This document shows, piece after piece, positions 36,113 to 44,830 of a stretch of 64,000 nt of DNA. Where the stretch lies: NCBI GenBank assembly GCA_902599445.1, contig CACKFK010000003.1:1-64000 (forward strand). The letters run 5' to 3'. The first letter of the stretch is position 1, and each line of letters begins with the position of its first letter. The notes beneath the pieces are model-generated. The model had not been told where the DNA came from. It was given only the letters and a program-made list of their open reading frames with translations, and ran no database searches. The DNA is from an uncultured Alphaproteobacteria bacterium (GTDB lineage Bacteria > Pseudomonadota > Alphaproteobacteria > Rhodobacterales > Rhodobacteraceae). The position numbers and the translations under genes are program-made.

Positions 36113-36153
36113 GCCGTGGGCGGGCTTTCCCCCCAAACTAACCCGCCCACGGC
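36113..36153 (+). promoter_or_regulatory. intercistronic pufA-pufL stem-loop
   Basis: GCCGTGGGCGGG pairs perfectly with CCCGCCCACGGC (12 bp, G+C-rich against an AT-rich background) with a 17-base loop. In Rhodobacter the hairpin in this place protects the pufBA segment from 3' decay and so sets the antenna to reaction-centre ratio. The trailing 'AAATAAGGGTTTTTGAC' has only five T, so partial termination is also possible. Confidence 0.9.
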
Positions 36154-36208
36154 AAATAAGGGTTTTTGACTTGAATGTAAATAAAGAATTTTAATAGGAG
36201 GTCACGAG

Positions 36209-37054
36209 ATGGCATTACTCAGTTTTGAGCGAAAGTATCGTGTTCCCGGAGGCACCCTCATAGGTCGTGATCTATTTGATTTTTGGGTGGGGCCATTTTA
36301 TGTGGGCTTTTTTGGTTTAATGACGGTATTTTTTGCCTCATTAGGTACTCTGCTAATTTTATGGGGAGCTGCCCAACAGGGAACTTGGAATCCTTTCCTT
36401 ATAAGTATTAATCCGCCAGCCATAGAGTATGGGCTTAGCTTTGCTCCACTCCATGACGGTGGTTTATGGCAAATCATTACAATATGTGCACATGGGGCTT
36501 TTATAGCCTGGCTGTTGAGAGAGATTGAGATCTGTAGAAAGCTAGGTATAGGTTTTCACGTTCCGGTAGCTTTCGGTGTGGCCATATTTGCGTATACTTC
36601 GTTGGTCGTAATCAGACCAATTTTGATGGGTGCCTGGGGGCATGCTTTCCCATATGGGATATTCTCCCATTTAGACTGGGTTTCTTATACGGGATATCAG
36701 TACGGCAATTTTCACTATAATCCTGTACACATGCTAGCAGTCAGCCTGTTTTTTACGACGACTTTGGCTTTATCTCTGCATGGTGGATTAATACTCTCAG
36801 CTGCCAACCCTGAGGAAGGGGAGGAAGCTAAGACACCAGATCACGAAGACACTTATTTTAGGGATTTCATTGGGTATTCTATTGGAACTCTTGGTATTCA
36901 CCGGCTAGGCCTTTTACTCGCTGTAAATGCGGCTTTTTGGTCAGCAATATGCATCTTAATCTCAGGACCGGCTTGGATATGGCCTGAAGGAGCAAGTTGG
37001 ATAGATTGGTGGGAATGGTGGCCACGTTTGACAACGTTTAGTGCTGGAGGTTAA
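36209..37054 (+). CDS. pufL: reaction centre L subunit
   Basis: A 281-residue protein with five membrane helices. It begins [19 protein letters not shown], and carries '[39 protein letters not shown]' with the special-pair and accessory-pigment histidines, and later '[19 protein letters not shown]' with the iron-ligand region. It binds half of the special pair, the active-branch cofactors and QB. TAGGAGG precedes the ATG; pufM starts 2 bases after the stop. Confidence 0.98.
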   Translation: MALLSFERKYRVPGGTLIGRDLFDFWVGPFYVGFFGLMTVFFASLGTLLILWGAAQQGTWNPFLISINPPAIEYGLSFAPLHDGGLWQIITICAHGAFIAWLLREIEICRKLGIGFHVPVAFGVAIFAYTSLVVIRPILMGAWGHAFPYGIFSHLDWVSYTGYQYGNFHYNPVHMLAVSLFFTTTLALSLHGGLILSAANPEEGEEAKTPDHEDTYFRDFIGYSIGTLGIHRLGLLLAVNAAFWSAICILISGPAWIWPEGASWIDWWEWWPRLTTFSAGG

Positions 37055-37056
37055 AA

Positions 37057-38019
37057 ATGGCAGAATATCAAAATATTTTTACTCAGGTGCAGGTTAAAGG
37101 TCCGCCTGAGTTAGGAATTGATGAGCGTGGAGTTCTTACTGCGGAAAGAACTGACGCCACTCGTAATAATACTCTAGTGGGTAGGTTAGGAAATGCTCAA
37201 TTAGGGCCAATCCATTTGGGAATGTTTGGGGTAGTCTCTATATATTTGTTCGCGGTTTGGTTCATGATCGTGGGATTTGGGATGCTGCAGAGTGTAGATT
37301 ATAACTTTGCCGAGTTCTTTCAAAGATTGTTCTGGCTGTCCCTTGATCCACCACTGGAAGAGCATGGATTATCATTTCCGCCATTGAATGAAGGTGGCCT
37401 CTACATGATAGCCAGCATGTGTTTACTTTTGTCGGTCCTGAGTTGGTGGGTGCGTTCCTACCTCAGAGCCCATGAGCTAGGTATGGGAAAGCATATATGT
37501 TGGGCATTTGCAGCAGCTATCTGGTTATTTTTGTGCTTAGGCCTGTTTAGGCCGCTAGCAATGGGTTCATGGTCAGAAATGGTGCCTTACGGAATATTTC
37601 CACATCTCGATTGGACTAATTATTTTTCTTTGAACTATGGAAACCTATTTTACAATCCATTTCATGCACTCTGTATCGCGTTCTTGTATGGCTCAGCCTT
37701 ACTTTTTGCGATGCATGGAGCCACTATACTCGCAGTATCTAGGTTAGGTGGTGACAGGGAACTGGAGCAAATCTACGACCGGGGTACAGCATCAGAACGT
37801 GCAGCTCTTTTTTGGAGATGGACGATGGGTTTCAATGCTTCGATGGAAGGTATCCACAGATGGGCATGGTGGTTCGCTGTATTAGTTCCGATAACAGGTG
37901 GAATTGGAATAATTCTAACTGGAACGGTTGTGGATGATTGGCGATATTGGGCAATTGAACACGGTTTTGCTACGGAAGTACCTTATTCCGTCCCAGAATC
38001 CTCTCTAATTAAGGAGTAA
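37057..38019 (+). CDS. pufM: reaction centre M subunit
   Basis: A 320-residue five-helix protein: '[17 protein letters not shown]', '[44 protein letters not shown]' (special-pair His and the equivalent of Tyr M210), and '[27 protein letters not shown]' with QA and iron ligands. The C-terminus is only slightly longer than in Rhodobacter. No pufC or pufX follows: puhA starts 5 bases after the stop. Confidence 0.98.
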   Translation: MAEYQNIFTQVQVKGPPELGIDERGVLTAERTDATRNNTLVGRLGNAQLGPIHLGMFGVVSIYLFAVWFMIVGFGMLQSVDYNFAEFFQRLFWLSLDPPLEEHGLSFPPLNEGGLYMIASMCLLLSVLSWWVRSYLRAHELGMGKHICWAFAAAIWLFLCLGLFRPLAMGSWSEMVPYGIFPHLDWTNYFSLNYGNLFYNPFHALCIAFLYGSALLFAMHGATILAVSRLGGDRELEQIYDRGTASERAALFWRWTMGFNASMEGIHRWAWWFAVLVPITGGIGIILTGTVVDDWRYWAIEHGFATEVPYSVPESSLIKE

Positions 38020-38024
38020 TAGTA

Positions 38025-38780
38025 ATGGAATTATTTTTTTCGAATTTCGACTTAGCTCAATTATGTCTGTATTTATTTTGGGTCTTCTTTATAGGATTAG
38101 TCATATATTTACAGAAAGAGAATAATAGGGAGGGATTCCCTTTAGAAACAGAGGCTGGTGATATGGCTTTTAGTCAAGGTCCGTATCCGCCTACAAAACC
38201 AAAAACATTTAAATTACCGCATGGACGTGGTGAGGTAACTGTCCCTAATGGCAATGGCGACACCAGAAAACTAAATTTAGAGATCAAGAATGTTGCTAAC
38301 GGGTCGCCTTTATATCCTACCGGAGACCCAATGGATGATGGAGTCGGAGCCGCTGCTTGGGCAGAACGGAGAGATGTCCCAGAGTTAGATGCTCATGGAA
38401 AGCCAAAAATCCGCCCTATGTCAGATCTAAAAGGTTTTGATGTTTCTGCGGGTCGCGATCCCAGGGGCATGAGCGTGGTATCTGCTGATAGATTAGTAGT
38501 TGGAAAAGTTAAAGATATGTGGATAGATGTTCCAGAACAACTTGTTCGCTACTTAGAAATTGAGCTTACGGATGGTTCTAATCGACTACTACCGATGCCA
38601 CTTTCAAAAATTAATCAAAAATCAGTTGACGTCCATGCCTTATATGGCAAGCATTTTCCCAAGGTGCCTAAAAATAAGAAGGCCAAGGAGGTCACCATGC
38701 TTGAGGAAGAGAAAATTAGTGCATATTATACAGGCGGAAAGCTATATGCTTCCTATGATCGCTTAGTATCGCCAGTATAA
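38025..38780 (+). CDS. puhA: reaction centre H subunit, in the puf operon
   Basis: A 251-residue PuhA: one N-terminal membrane helix ('DLAQLCLYLFWVFFIGLVIYLQ'), then 'REGFPLETE', 'FKLPHGRGEVTVPN', 'NGSPLYPTGDPMDDGVGAAAWAERRDVPELD' and a cytoplasmic PRC-barrel with 'SAGRDPRGMSVVSADRLVVGKVKDMWIDVPE', which contributes to proton uptake to QB. Position is unusual: in most purple bacteria puhA lies between lhaA and puhB, whereas here it is 5 bases after pufM with its own AAGGAG site and is followed by a strong terminator. Confidence 0.97.
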   Translation: MELFFSNFDLAQLCLYLFWVFFIGLVIYLQKENNREGFPLETEAGDMAFSQGPYPPTKPKTFKLPHGRGEVTVPNGNGDTRKLNLEIKNVANGSPLYPTGDPMDDGVGAAAWAERRDVPELDAHGKPKIRPMSDLKGFDVSAGRDPRGMSVVSADRLVVGKVKDMWIDVPEQLVRYLEIELTDGSNRLLPMPLSKINQKSVDVHALYGKHFPKVPKNKKAKEVTMLEEEKISAYYTGGKLYASYDRLVSPV

Positions 38781-38792
38781 TTGAAAATAATT

Positions 38793-38845
38793 AAACAGTG
38801 GTGAAGGGGATGAACTTCCTAATGCTCTTCGCCACTGTTTTTTTT
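38793..38845 (+). terminator. Rho-independent terminator after puhA
   Basis: AAACAGTGGTGAAG pairs with CTTCGCCACTGTTT (one G-T pair) around a 20-base loop and is followed by eight T in all after the CACTG arm. It ends the bchC-XYZ-puf-puhA transcript. dxs begins only 15 bases later. Confidence 0.92.
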
Positions 38846-38860
38846 CCTTAAGGAATCAGT

Positions 38861-40786
38861 ATGGTAAACACCCCAATTTTGGATCAAGTTGAACTGCCCT
38901 CTGACCTACGGCAGTTATCTGACAGCCAACTGGCCACCCTGGCTCGGGAGCTTAGGGCTGAAACAATATCGGTTGTTTCAGAAACTGGCGGACACCTAGG
39001 CTCCAGTTTAGGTGTAGTAGAATTGACAGTTGCATTACATGCAGTTTTTAATACTCCACATGATAGGCTGATCTGGGATGTGAGCCATCAGTGTTATCCA
39101 CACAAGATACTTACTGGAAGAAGAAATAAGATGAGAACCTTAAGACAAAGGGGAGGTCTTTCTGGCTTTACCAAGAGAGCCGAAAGTGAATACGATCCTT
39201 TTGGAGCCGCACATTCTTCAACATCGATTTCGGCGGCTTTAGGTTTTACGGTGGCTCGGGAACTTGGTGCATCCGTTGGGGATTCTATAGCCGTAATTGG
39301 GGACGGGTCAATCAGTGCTGGAATGGCATACGAAGGGTTAAATAACGCAGGTTCGGAAGGTCGTAGGCTATTTGTGATTTTAAATGATAACGAGATGTCT
39401 ATTGCGCCTCCAGCAGGAGCGATGTCTAAATATCTTTCCAGTCTTTACGCAAATAATGAGTTTTATAGTTTGACCAAACTAGCAGAAGGATTAGCAAAGA
39501 ACTTACCTAGCCCATTGCAGGAGGGTGCAAGGAGGGCTAAGAGCCTAATAACTGGCTTAGCTTCCGGGGGGACCTTTTTTGAGGAGTTAGGTTTTTCTTA
39601 CTTGGGACCCATAAATGGTCACGAACTTGACCAACTTTTGCCTGTACTGAGAGCTGTCAAAGCAAGAGCATCTGGGCCTACGTTAATTCATTGCGTGACA
39701 AAGAAGGGGAAGGGTTATGAGCCAGCCGAAAGTTCATCGGACAAATATCACGGGGTGGCAAAATTTGATATAGCTTCCGGGGCTCAAAAGAAATCTAAGC
39801 CAAATGCTCCTTCATATACAGGTGTTTTTGGAAAAGAATTAGTAAATCAAGCAGAAAGAGATCATCGCATTGTAGCTGTAACAGCTGCTATGCCATCGGG
39901 AACTGGATTAAGTCTTATGCAGGAAACATTCCCAGAGAGAATTTTTGACGTCGGTATTGCAGAACAGCACGCTGTGACTTTTGCTGGCGGGATGGCAGCG
40001 GGAGGGTTAAAACCGTTCTGCGCAATATATTCTACATTCCTACAAAGAGGCTATGATCAAATAGTTCATGATATTGCTCTCCAAGGGCTTCCTGTGCGTT
40101 TTGCTATAGACCGAGCTGGACTGGTTGGAGCTGACGGGGCTACACATGCCGGTTCGTTCGATATTGCATACTTAACTAATTTGCCGGGATTTGTAGTAAT
40201 GGGTGCTGCAGATGAGGTAGAGCTTATGCACATGGTAGCTACTGCTGCCGAATATGATGCTGGACCGATCGCTTTTAGATATCCACGTGGAGAAGGTGAA
40301 GGGCTTGAACTGCCAGAGATAGGAGTCCCTATTGAAATCGGTAAAGGTAGGATGATCCAAAGCGGCACAAGTGGTGTAGCTGTTCTCAATTTTGGCGCGC
40401 ATTTGGCCGAAGTCCGTGAGGCAGCCTCGTTGTTGAAAAAATCAGGGGTTAGTTTAACTATTGCAGATGCTAGGTTTGCCAAACCATTGGATTCGAAAAT
40501 GATAAAGGATTTAGCGATTAACCACTCCGCATTAATAACTATTGAAGAAGGTGCGATAGGCGGCTTTGGCTCGCATGTGGCTCAATTTCTCATGGAGAAT
40601 GAATTGTTGGATGGCGATTTAAAATTCAGGTCTATGTTCATGAAGGATAAATTTATTGACCAAGCCTCTCCTAAAGAAATGTACCAGGCCGCTGGGCTAG
40701 ATTCTCAAGATATCGTAGAAAAAGTACTAGACTTGCTCGGTGTGTCAGTAGGTAAGTTTAAAAAGAAAAGTGATAAATCTGCTTGA
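38861..40786 (+). CDS. dxs: 1-deoxy-D-xylulose-5-phosphate synthase
   Basis: A 641-residue thiamine-diphosphate enzyme: '[22 protein letters not shown]', the TPP motif '[19 protein letters not shown]', '[14 protein letters not shown]', and the transketolase-like '[39 protein letters not shown]'. It makes DXP from pyruvate and glyceraldehyde 3-phosphate, the first step of the MEP pathway that feeds carotenoids and the bacteriochlorophyll side chain. AAGGAA precedes the ATG. It is separated from puhA by a terminator and converges with idi. Confidence 0.97.
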   Translation: MVNTPILDQVELPSDLRQLSDSQLATLARELRAETISVVSETGGHLGSSLGVVELTVALHAVFNTPHDRLIWDVSHQCYPHKILTGRRNKMRTLRQRGGLSGFTKRAESEYDPFGAAHSSTSISAALGFTVARELGASVGDSIAVIGDGSISAGMAYEGLNNAGSEGRRLFVILNDNEMSIAPPAGAMSKYLSSLYANNEFYSLTKLAEGLAKNLPSPLQEGARRAKSLITGLASGGTFFEELGFSYLGPINGHELDQLLPVLRAVKARASGPTLIHCVTKKGKGYEPAESSSDKYHGVAKFDIASGAQKKSKPNAPSYTGVFGKELVNQAERDHRIVAVTAAMPSGTGLSLMQETFPERIFDVGIAEQHAVTFAGGMAAGGLKPFCAIYSTFLQRGYDQIVHDIALQGLPVRFAIDRAGLVGADGATHAGSFDIAYLTNLPGFVVMGAADEVELMHMVATAAEYDAGPIAFRYPRGEGEGLELPEIGVPIEIGKGRMIQSGTSGVAVLNFGAHLAEVREAASLLKKSGVSLTIADARFAKPLDSKMIKDLAINHSALITIEEGAIGGFGSHVAQFLMENELLDGDLKFRSMFMKDKFIDQASPKEMYQAAGLDSQDIVEKVLDLLGVSVGKFKKKSDKSA

Positions 40787-40799
40787 TTATCTTTTGTGC

Positions 40800-41330
40800 T
40801 TATAGATCTTGAATAAAGATATTTTTAGAGTATTGGGTAAAGTAAATTTTTAGCCATTCCGTAAATCTTTCTGGGAAAAGGGTAATTTCTTTCTCAAGGT
40901 CAGAAAACTTTATCCACCTGACGGATTTTACTTCCGTAGGATTTGGTTTCATATACAAATCAAGGTCTTCCGATAGTTCTGAGACGAAGATACTCACCAC
41001 CTCATGTTCGATCAAGCCGTTTCCCACTTCCGCCCGATATTCGATTTCACTGCGAAACTGTAAATCTAAATTGCCTATGCCTAGCTCCTCTGAAAGTCGC
41101 CTAAGTGCACAAGTTTCTAATTCTTCGCCCCAGTGCGGATGTGTGCAGACTGTGTTTGCCCATAGTTCTGGGCTATGATATTTTGTGGATGAGCGTTGTT
41201 GAATAAGTATATTTTCCTTCTGTTTAACAAAAACAGATACAGCCGGATGCTTCAATCCAGTTTTATGCACTTCAAGCTTTTCTACTGGCTCTAAGCTATT
41301 ATTTTTCCATGCGGCTATAACTTCAGTCAT
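40800..41330 (-). CDS. idi: isopentenyl-diphosphate isomerase, type I
   Basis: A 176-residue Nudix-fold IDI-1 enzyme: 'KYHSPELWANTVCTHPHWGEELETCALRRLSEELGI' contains the catalytic Cys and the Nudix box with metal ligands, and 'YRAEVGNGLIEHEVVSIFV' holds the second catalytic Glu region. It interconverts IPP and DMAPP. It overlaps the bchP stop by 4 bases (ATGA) at the end of the leftward ppaA-ppsR-bchG-bch2-bchP-idi series. Confidence 0.95.
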   Translation of the reverse strand: MTEVIAAWKNNSLEPVEKLEVHKTGLKHPAVSVFVKQKENILIQQRSSTKYHSPELWANTVCTHPHWGEELETCALRRLSEELGIGNLDLQFRSEIEYRAEVGNGLIEHEVVSIFVSELSEDLDLYMKPNPTEVKSVRWIKFSDLEKEITLFPERFTEWLKIYFTQYSKNIFIQDL

Positions 41331-42517
41331 GTGGTTGCTTTGACCAAACCTGACAAATGTAAAATATTTTTAACCATAATCTTTAAATGGGCGAGAGGCT
41401 TTTTAGTAACCAATTTTTTGTGCATATATGACTCAAAAGTCAATCTCTGTACATCAATATCTTTGCAGAGACTAACAAAGCGTTCTCTCCTGTCGTCAGA
41501 TTTGTAGTAAGCATTTTGCATGGCTTCGAGAACTCGAAACACGGTTTTGTGTTCCGACATAAATCTCTTGCGAGCTAATTGTAAGTCCTTAGGGTTTCCT
41601 GACAAAAGACAGGTATGAGTGGCAAAGGCAGCTTCCTGACCGCCTATCATAGCATAATATATGCCCTCCCCAGATGAAGGTGCGACAACACCTGCTGCAT
41701 CACCAGCTAAAACCAGATCCATCCCGTTATCCCATATTTCCAAGGGTTTCAGAGGTATTGGAGCCCCTTCCTTTCTAATCGTTTTGCACTTATCTAACCC
41801 AGAATTTAGTCGAATTTTTGCAGTAGCGGTTTTTAGGTCAAATCCATTTACCTTTGTTCCCATCCCGACGCTTGCTGATTTTCCATGTGGGAAAATCCAG
41901 CCATAAAAATCAGGAGATATATTGCCATCGTAAATAACATCGCATCGATCAGGATCATAGTAATTGTTTTTTGGAGCTTCAATTATCTCATGATACGCGA
42001 TTACGTAGGGGATTGTCTTTCCTCCTGGAACTTCAGCTCGTGCAACTTTAGAACGAGCTCCATCAGCACCTATAATCAGTTTAGTTTTAAGAGTGATTTC
42101 CTTAAGGGTTTTTTTATCTTTAAAAACAACTGAAACTGATTTTCCTTTAGAATTTCTTATTATCCGTAAAAAAGTTCCCGTAAAACGATGAGCACCAGCC
42201 CTTTTTGCTCGGGATCTAAGAAACTCATCAAAGTTCTCCCTCTCAACCATTCCCACATACCCATTTTCAATGGGTATGTCCACTTTTCGAGCTGTTGGTG
42301 AGATCATTCGGGCAGTTGTCACTTTCGCCACAATTTGGCTATCAGGTATTTCAAAATCATTTATTAACCTTGGAGGTACAGCCCCTCCGCAAGGTTTTAT
42401 CCTACCATCCTTGTCAATAATGGCAACTTTGCGGCGCAATTTTGCTAGTTCTATTGCTGCGGTTGCTCCCGAGGGGCCTCCCCCGACAATTACTACATCG
42501 TAGTCATCACTATTCAT
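41327..42517 (-). CDS. bchP: geranylgeranyl reductase
   Basis: A 396-residue flavoprotein: 'VVIVGGGPSGATAAIELAKL', 'DKDGRIKPCGGAVPPRLINDFEIPD' and 'LVLAGDAAGVVAPSSGEGIYYAMIGGQEAA'. BchP reduces geranylgeranyl-bacteriochlorophyll a (or GGPP) to the phytyl form. It lies 25 bases downstream of the PucC-like gene and overlaps idi. Confidence 0.96.
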   Translation of the reverse strand: MNSDDYDVVIVGGGPSGATAAIELAKLRRKVAIIDKDGRIKPCGGAVPPRLINDFEIPDSQIVAKVTTARMISPTARKVDIPIENGYVGMVERENFDEFLRSRAKRAGAHRFTGTFLRIIRNSKGKSVSVVFKDKKTLKEITLKTKLIIGADGARSKVARAEVPGGKTIPYVIAYHEIIEAPKNNYYDPDRCDVIYDGNISPDFYGWIFPHGKSASVGMGTKVNGFDLKTATAKIRLNSGLDKCKTIRKEGAPIPLKPLEIWDNGMDLVLAGDAAGVVAPSSGEGIYYAMIGGQEAAFATHTCLLSGNPKDLQLARKRFMSEHKTVFRVLEAMQNAYYKSDDRRERFVSLCKDIDVQRLTFESYMHKKLVTKKPLAHLKIMVKNILHLSGLVKATT

Positions 42518-42542
42518 TCATTCCACCCATGTCATCGGGACG

Positions 42543-43874
42543 CTAATTAAATTCTTTGTCTTCGGTTAAAAGTTTAACTGCTAGAACAGCTGCTGCCAAG
42601 AATAAAATTGCTTCTAATGATAATACTAAACCATAAGATACTGCTGGATCGTTCAAGATTGTCTGGATAATATCTACCAGTAAGCTTGAGAATATTACGG
42701 CAACTCCAGAAGCAATGGCTTGCCCGACTCCAAAGACGCCCATTCGTGTGCCAACTCTTTTTTCTGTGCCAAGATTAGCTAGTTTCATCATAGAGCCTAT
42801 AGCGCCGATTACAAATATGCCTGTATTAAGGCCAAAGAAATAAACACAAAAAATCAAAGTCATTTTGCTTGCATCTACCTGTCCAAAAAATGCTATCAAA
42901 AGTAAAGCTAAACCTGATCCAACACAGCCAAACATTGCCCAGAATTTTAATGAACCAATTCTAAGTACAGACGTAGCTACACCTACTAGTAGCATACCCA
43001 AAAGAACACCCTTATTCTGCTCAGAAGTAAGATCTGTACTTTCTCCTATGGTAAAATCAAATGCCAAAACAGAATAAGGTTCTAGAATAGGTTCTTGCAT
43101 GAAAAAAGCCATCATCGATAGAAACACGAAAACGAAAAATCTTCTGGTATTTTTCTCTGATAAAACCTGTTTTAAACCATGGGTAAAAGAGACTTTAATA
43201 GTATCATCTTTTGCCGAAGAAAAATTGTCTGGGGTTGTTTTTTTCTCAATTTTGTAAACTGACAAGCCACAAATAAGTGGCCAGATAAAGGATAATGACA
43301 ATACTATAAAGAATAATTTTTTGATAGAGTATGGATCAATAATATGCTCTCCCACGAATCCAGCGGTAAGAACTATGCCGAGGATCATCATTGTCCATGT
43401 GATGGTAGCGGCGGCACCTTTTCTATCATCTCTGACACTCGTAGCTATGAGGGTCAATAGGGTAGTTCCTGCAGCTGAAACTCCAAGGCCAATCAATATG
43501 TACCCAATAATCGAAACCGTTAATCCTAGATAGAAGTACATAGGAAAAAAATAAATTCCCAAACAGGCTAACGTCAAACCCATCCCGAGGATAAATAATC
43601 CAATCATTATCCAAAGGGTTCTATTTCCTCCTATGTCTGACCTAAAACCCCAATTGGGTCGAGTAATTTGCACAAAGTATTGTATGGCAATTAGAATTCC
43701 AGGGACCAATTGAAGTAATCCAAGTTCTGTAACCATAACTGTATTGAAAGTAGTGGTTGGAAGGACAGCCATCGATCCTATTGCCATTTGTACAACACCC
43801 AATCTAACCACAGTCGTCCATATTTGCAGCCAAGCAAATAAATTTGAAAATAAATTTTCTTGGTATTTATTCAT
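42543..43874 (-). CDS. PucC/LhaA-family BCD transporter (bch2)
   Basis: A 443-residue, 12-helix member of the PucC family: 'RLGVVQMAIGSMAVLPTTTFNTVMVTELGLLQLVPGILIAIQYFVQITRPNWGFRSDIGG' is the recognisable N-terminal half. In this position (bchG to bchP) it corresponds to the ORF often called bch2 (orf428). It probably helps deliver pigment during complex assembly, though its exact substrate is not settled. The ATG overlaps the bchG stop by one base. A second family member, lhaA, is at 56001. Confidence 0.93.
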   Translation of the reverse strand: MNKYQENLFSNLFAWLQIWTTVVRLGVVQMAIGSMAVLPTTTFNTVMVTELGLLQLVPGILIAIQYFVQITRPNWGFRSDIGGNRTLWIMIGLFILGMGLTLACLGIYFFPMYFYLGLTVSIIGYILIGLGVSAAGTTLLTLIATSVRDDRKGAAATITWTMMILGIVLTAGFVGEHIIDPYSIKKLFFIVLSLSFIWPLICGLSVYKIEKKTTPDNFSSAKDDTIKVSFTHGLKQVLSEKNTRRFFVFVFLSMMAFFMQEPILEPYSVLAFDFTIGESTDLTSEQNKGVLLGMLLVGVATSVLRIGSLKFWAMFGCVGSGLALLLIAFFGQVDASKMTLIFCVYFFGLNTGIFVIGAIGSMMKLANLGTEKRVGTRMGVFGVGQAIASGVAVIFSSLLVDIIQTILNDPAVSYGLVLSLEAILFLAAAVLAVKLLTEDKEFN

Positions 43875-44779
43875 TAGCTAAAGTTGTATGATCCTACTGC
43901 AAAGGCAGTGATCATCATCCCCAACACGTACAACAAGACGCCAGTCCCATTATACCATGGAACTAATTCTTTTGGGTTCTTCATCATTTTAAACATGGCC
44001 ATAATTTGTAAGATCAATAGAGCACAAATTATCATTGAAAAACCGAGCATATTGAAGGCAAAAAGGAAAATGGCAATTATCATTTGCGCTAAAACCATAA
44101 CCGAACAAGCTATAATCCCTGCTTTTTTGAGGCCTAACAAGACAGGTAGAGACCTTATCCCCATTTTTGCATCGCCTTCAATAGCCTTAAAGTCGTTTAA
44201 GGTCATAATCCCAAAAGCTCCAAACGCATATATCGCTGCTACAAAAATGATTTGGGCTTGGGGAAATCCAGAGGTCAGAATTGCAACTCCAGTAAACCAA
44301 GGCAAACCTTCGTAACAGAGAGCGACCACTCCGGGACCTATGATGCCAGATCTCTTTAATCTAACAGGTTCAGCAGAATATACCCATGCACAGATGATCG
44401 CTAATATTGTAGCACAAAACCCCCATATTCCAAGGAACCAACTAATCAGTGCTCCAACAATTGACATTGAGATTGCAATCCACAACCCCCATTTTCCGGG
44501 GATTTTCCCAGATGGAATAGGGCGGTTAGGTTCATTAATTGAATCAACTTCCCTATCGTACCAGTCATTTACGGCTTGGCTCATGCCACAAATTATTGGA
44601 CCTGAAAGAAGTAGCCCGATGAGTGTTATCCCAATAGTATCAAATGATAAATTCGAGCTCGAAACAGCACCGCAAAGGAAAGCCCACATAGGGGGAAACC
44701 ATGTCACTGGCTTAATAAGGGTAAGTATTGCGTAAAAAGAAGGAACTGTTCTTTCTGGCAGCTTGGAAGCAGTGGTCAT
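43874..44779 (-). CDS. bchG: bacteriochlorophyll synthase (geranylgeranyl transferase)
   Basis: A 301-residue UbiA-family prenyltransferase with about eight helices: 'KPVTWFPPMWAFLCGAVSS', the prenyl-diphosphate/Mg2+ motif 'QAVNDWYDREVDSINEPNRPIPSGKI', and the second 'LNDFKAIEGDAKMGIRSLPVLLG'. It esterifies bacteriochlorophyllide a with geranylgeranyl diphosphate. It is transcribed leftward after ppsR with a 51-base gap. Confidence 0.97.
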   Translation of the reverse strand: MTTASKLPERTVPSFYAILTLIKPVTWFPPMWAFLCGAVSSSNLSFDTIGITLIGLLLSGPIICGMSQAVNDWYDREVDSINEPNRPIPSGKIPGKWGLWIAISMSIVGALISWFLGIWGFCATILAIICAWVYSAEPVRLKRSGIIGPGVVALCYEGLPWFTGVAILTSGFPQAQIIFVAAIYAFGAFGIMTLNDFKAIEGDAKMGIRSLPVLLGLKKAGIIACSVMVLAQMIIAIFLFAFNMLGFSMIICALLILQIMAMFKMMKNPKELVPWYNGTGVLLYVLGMMITAFAVGSYNFS

Positions 44780-44830
44780 ATATCCAGTCCTTCCGCAGCT
44801 TCTATTAGTTCATTAGTAACCATATAAGAA

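Noticed and set aside
38020-38024. Possible pufC or pufX after pufM
   Set aside because: Only 5 bases separate pufM and puhA, so neither gene is here; no CxxCH tetraheme protein occurs in the window.
42543-43874. PucC-like gene taken as evidence for LH2 antenna
   Set aside because: The position between bchG and bchP is that of bch2, present in species without LH2; no pucBA genes are seen in the window.
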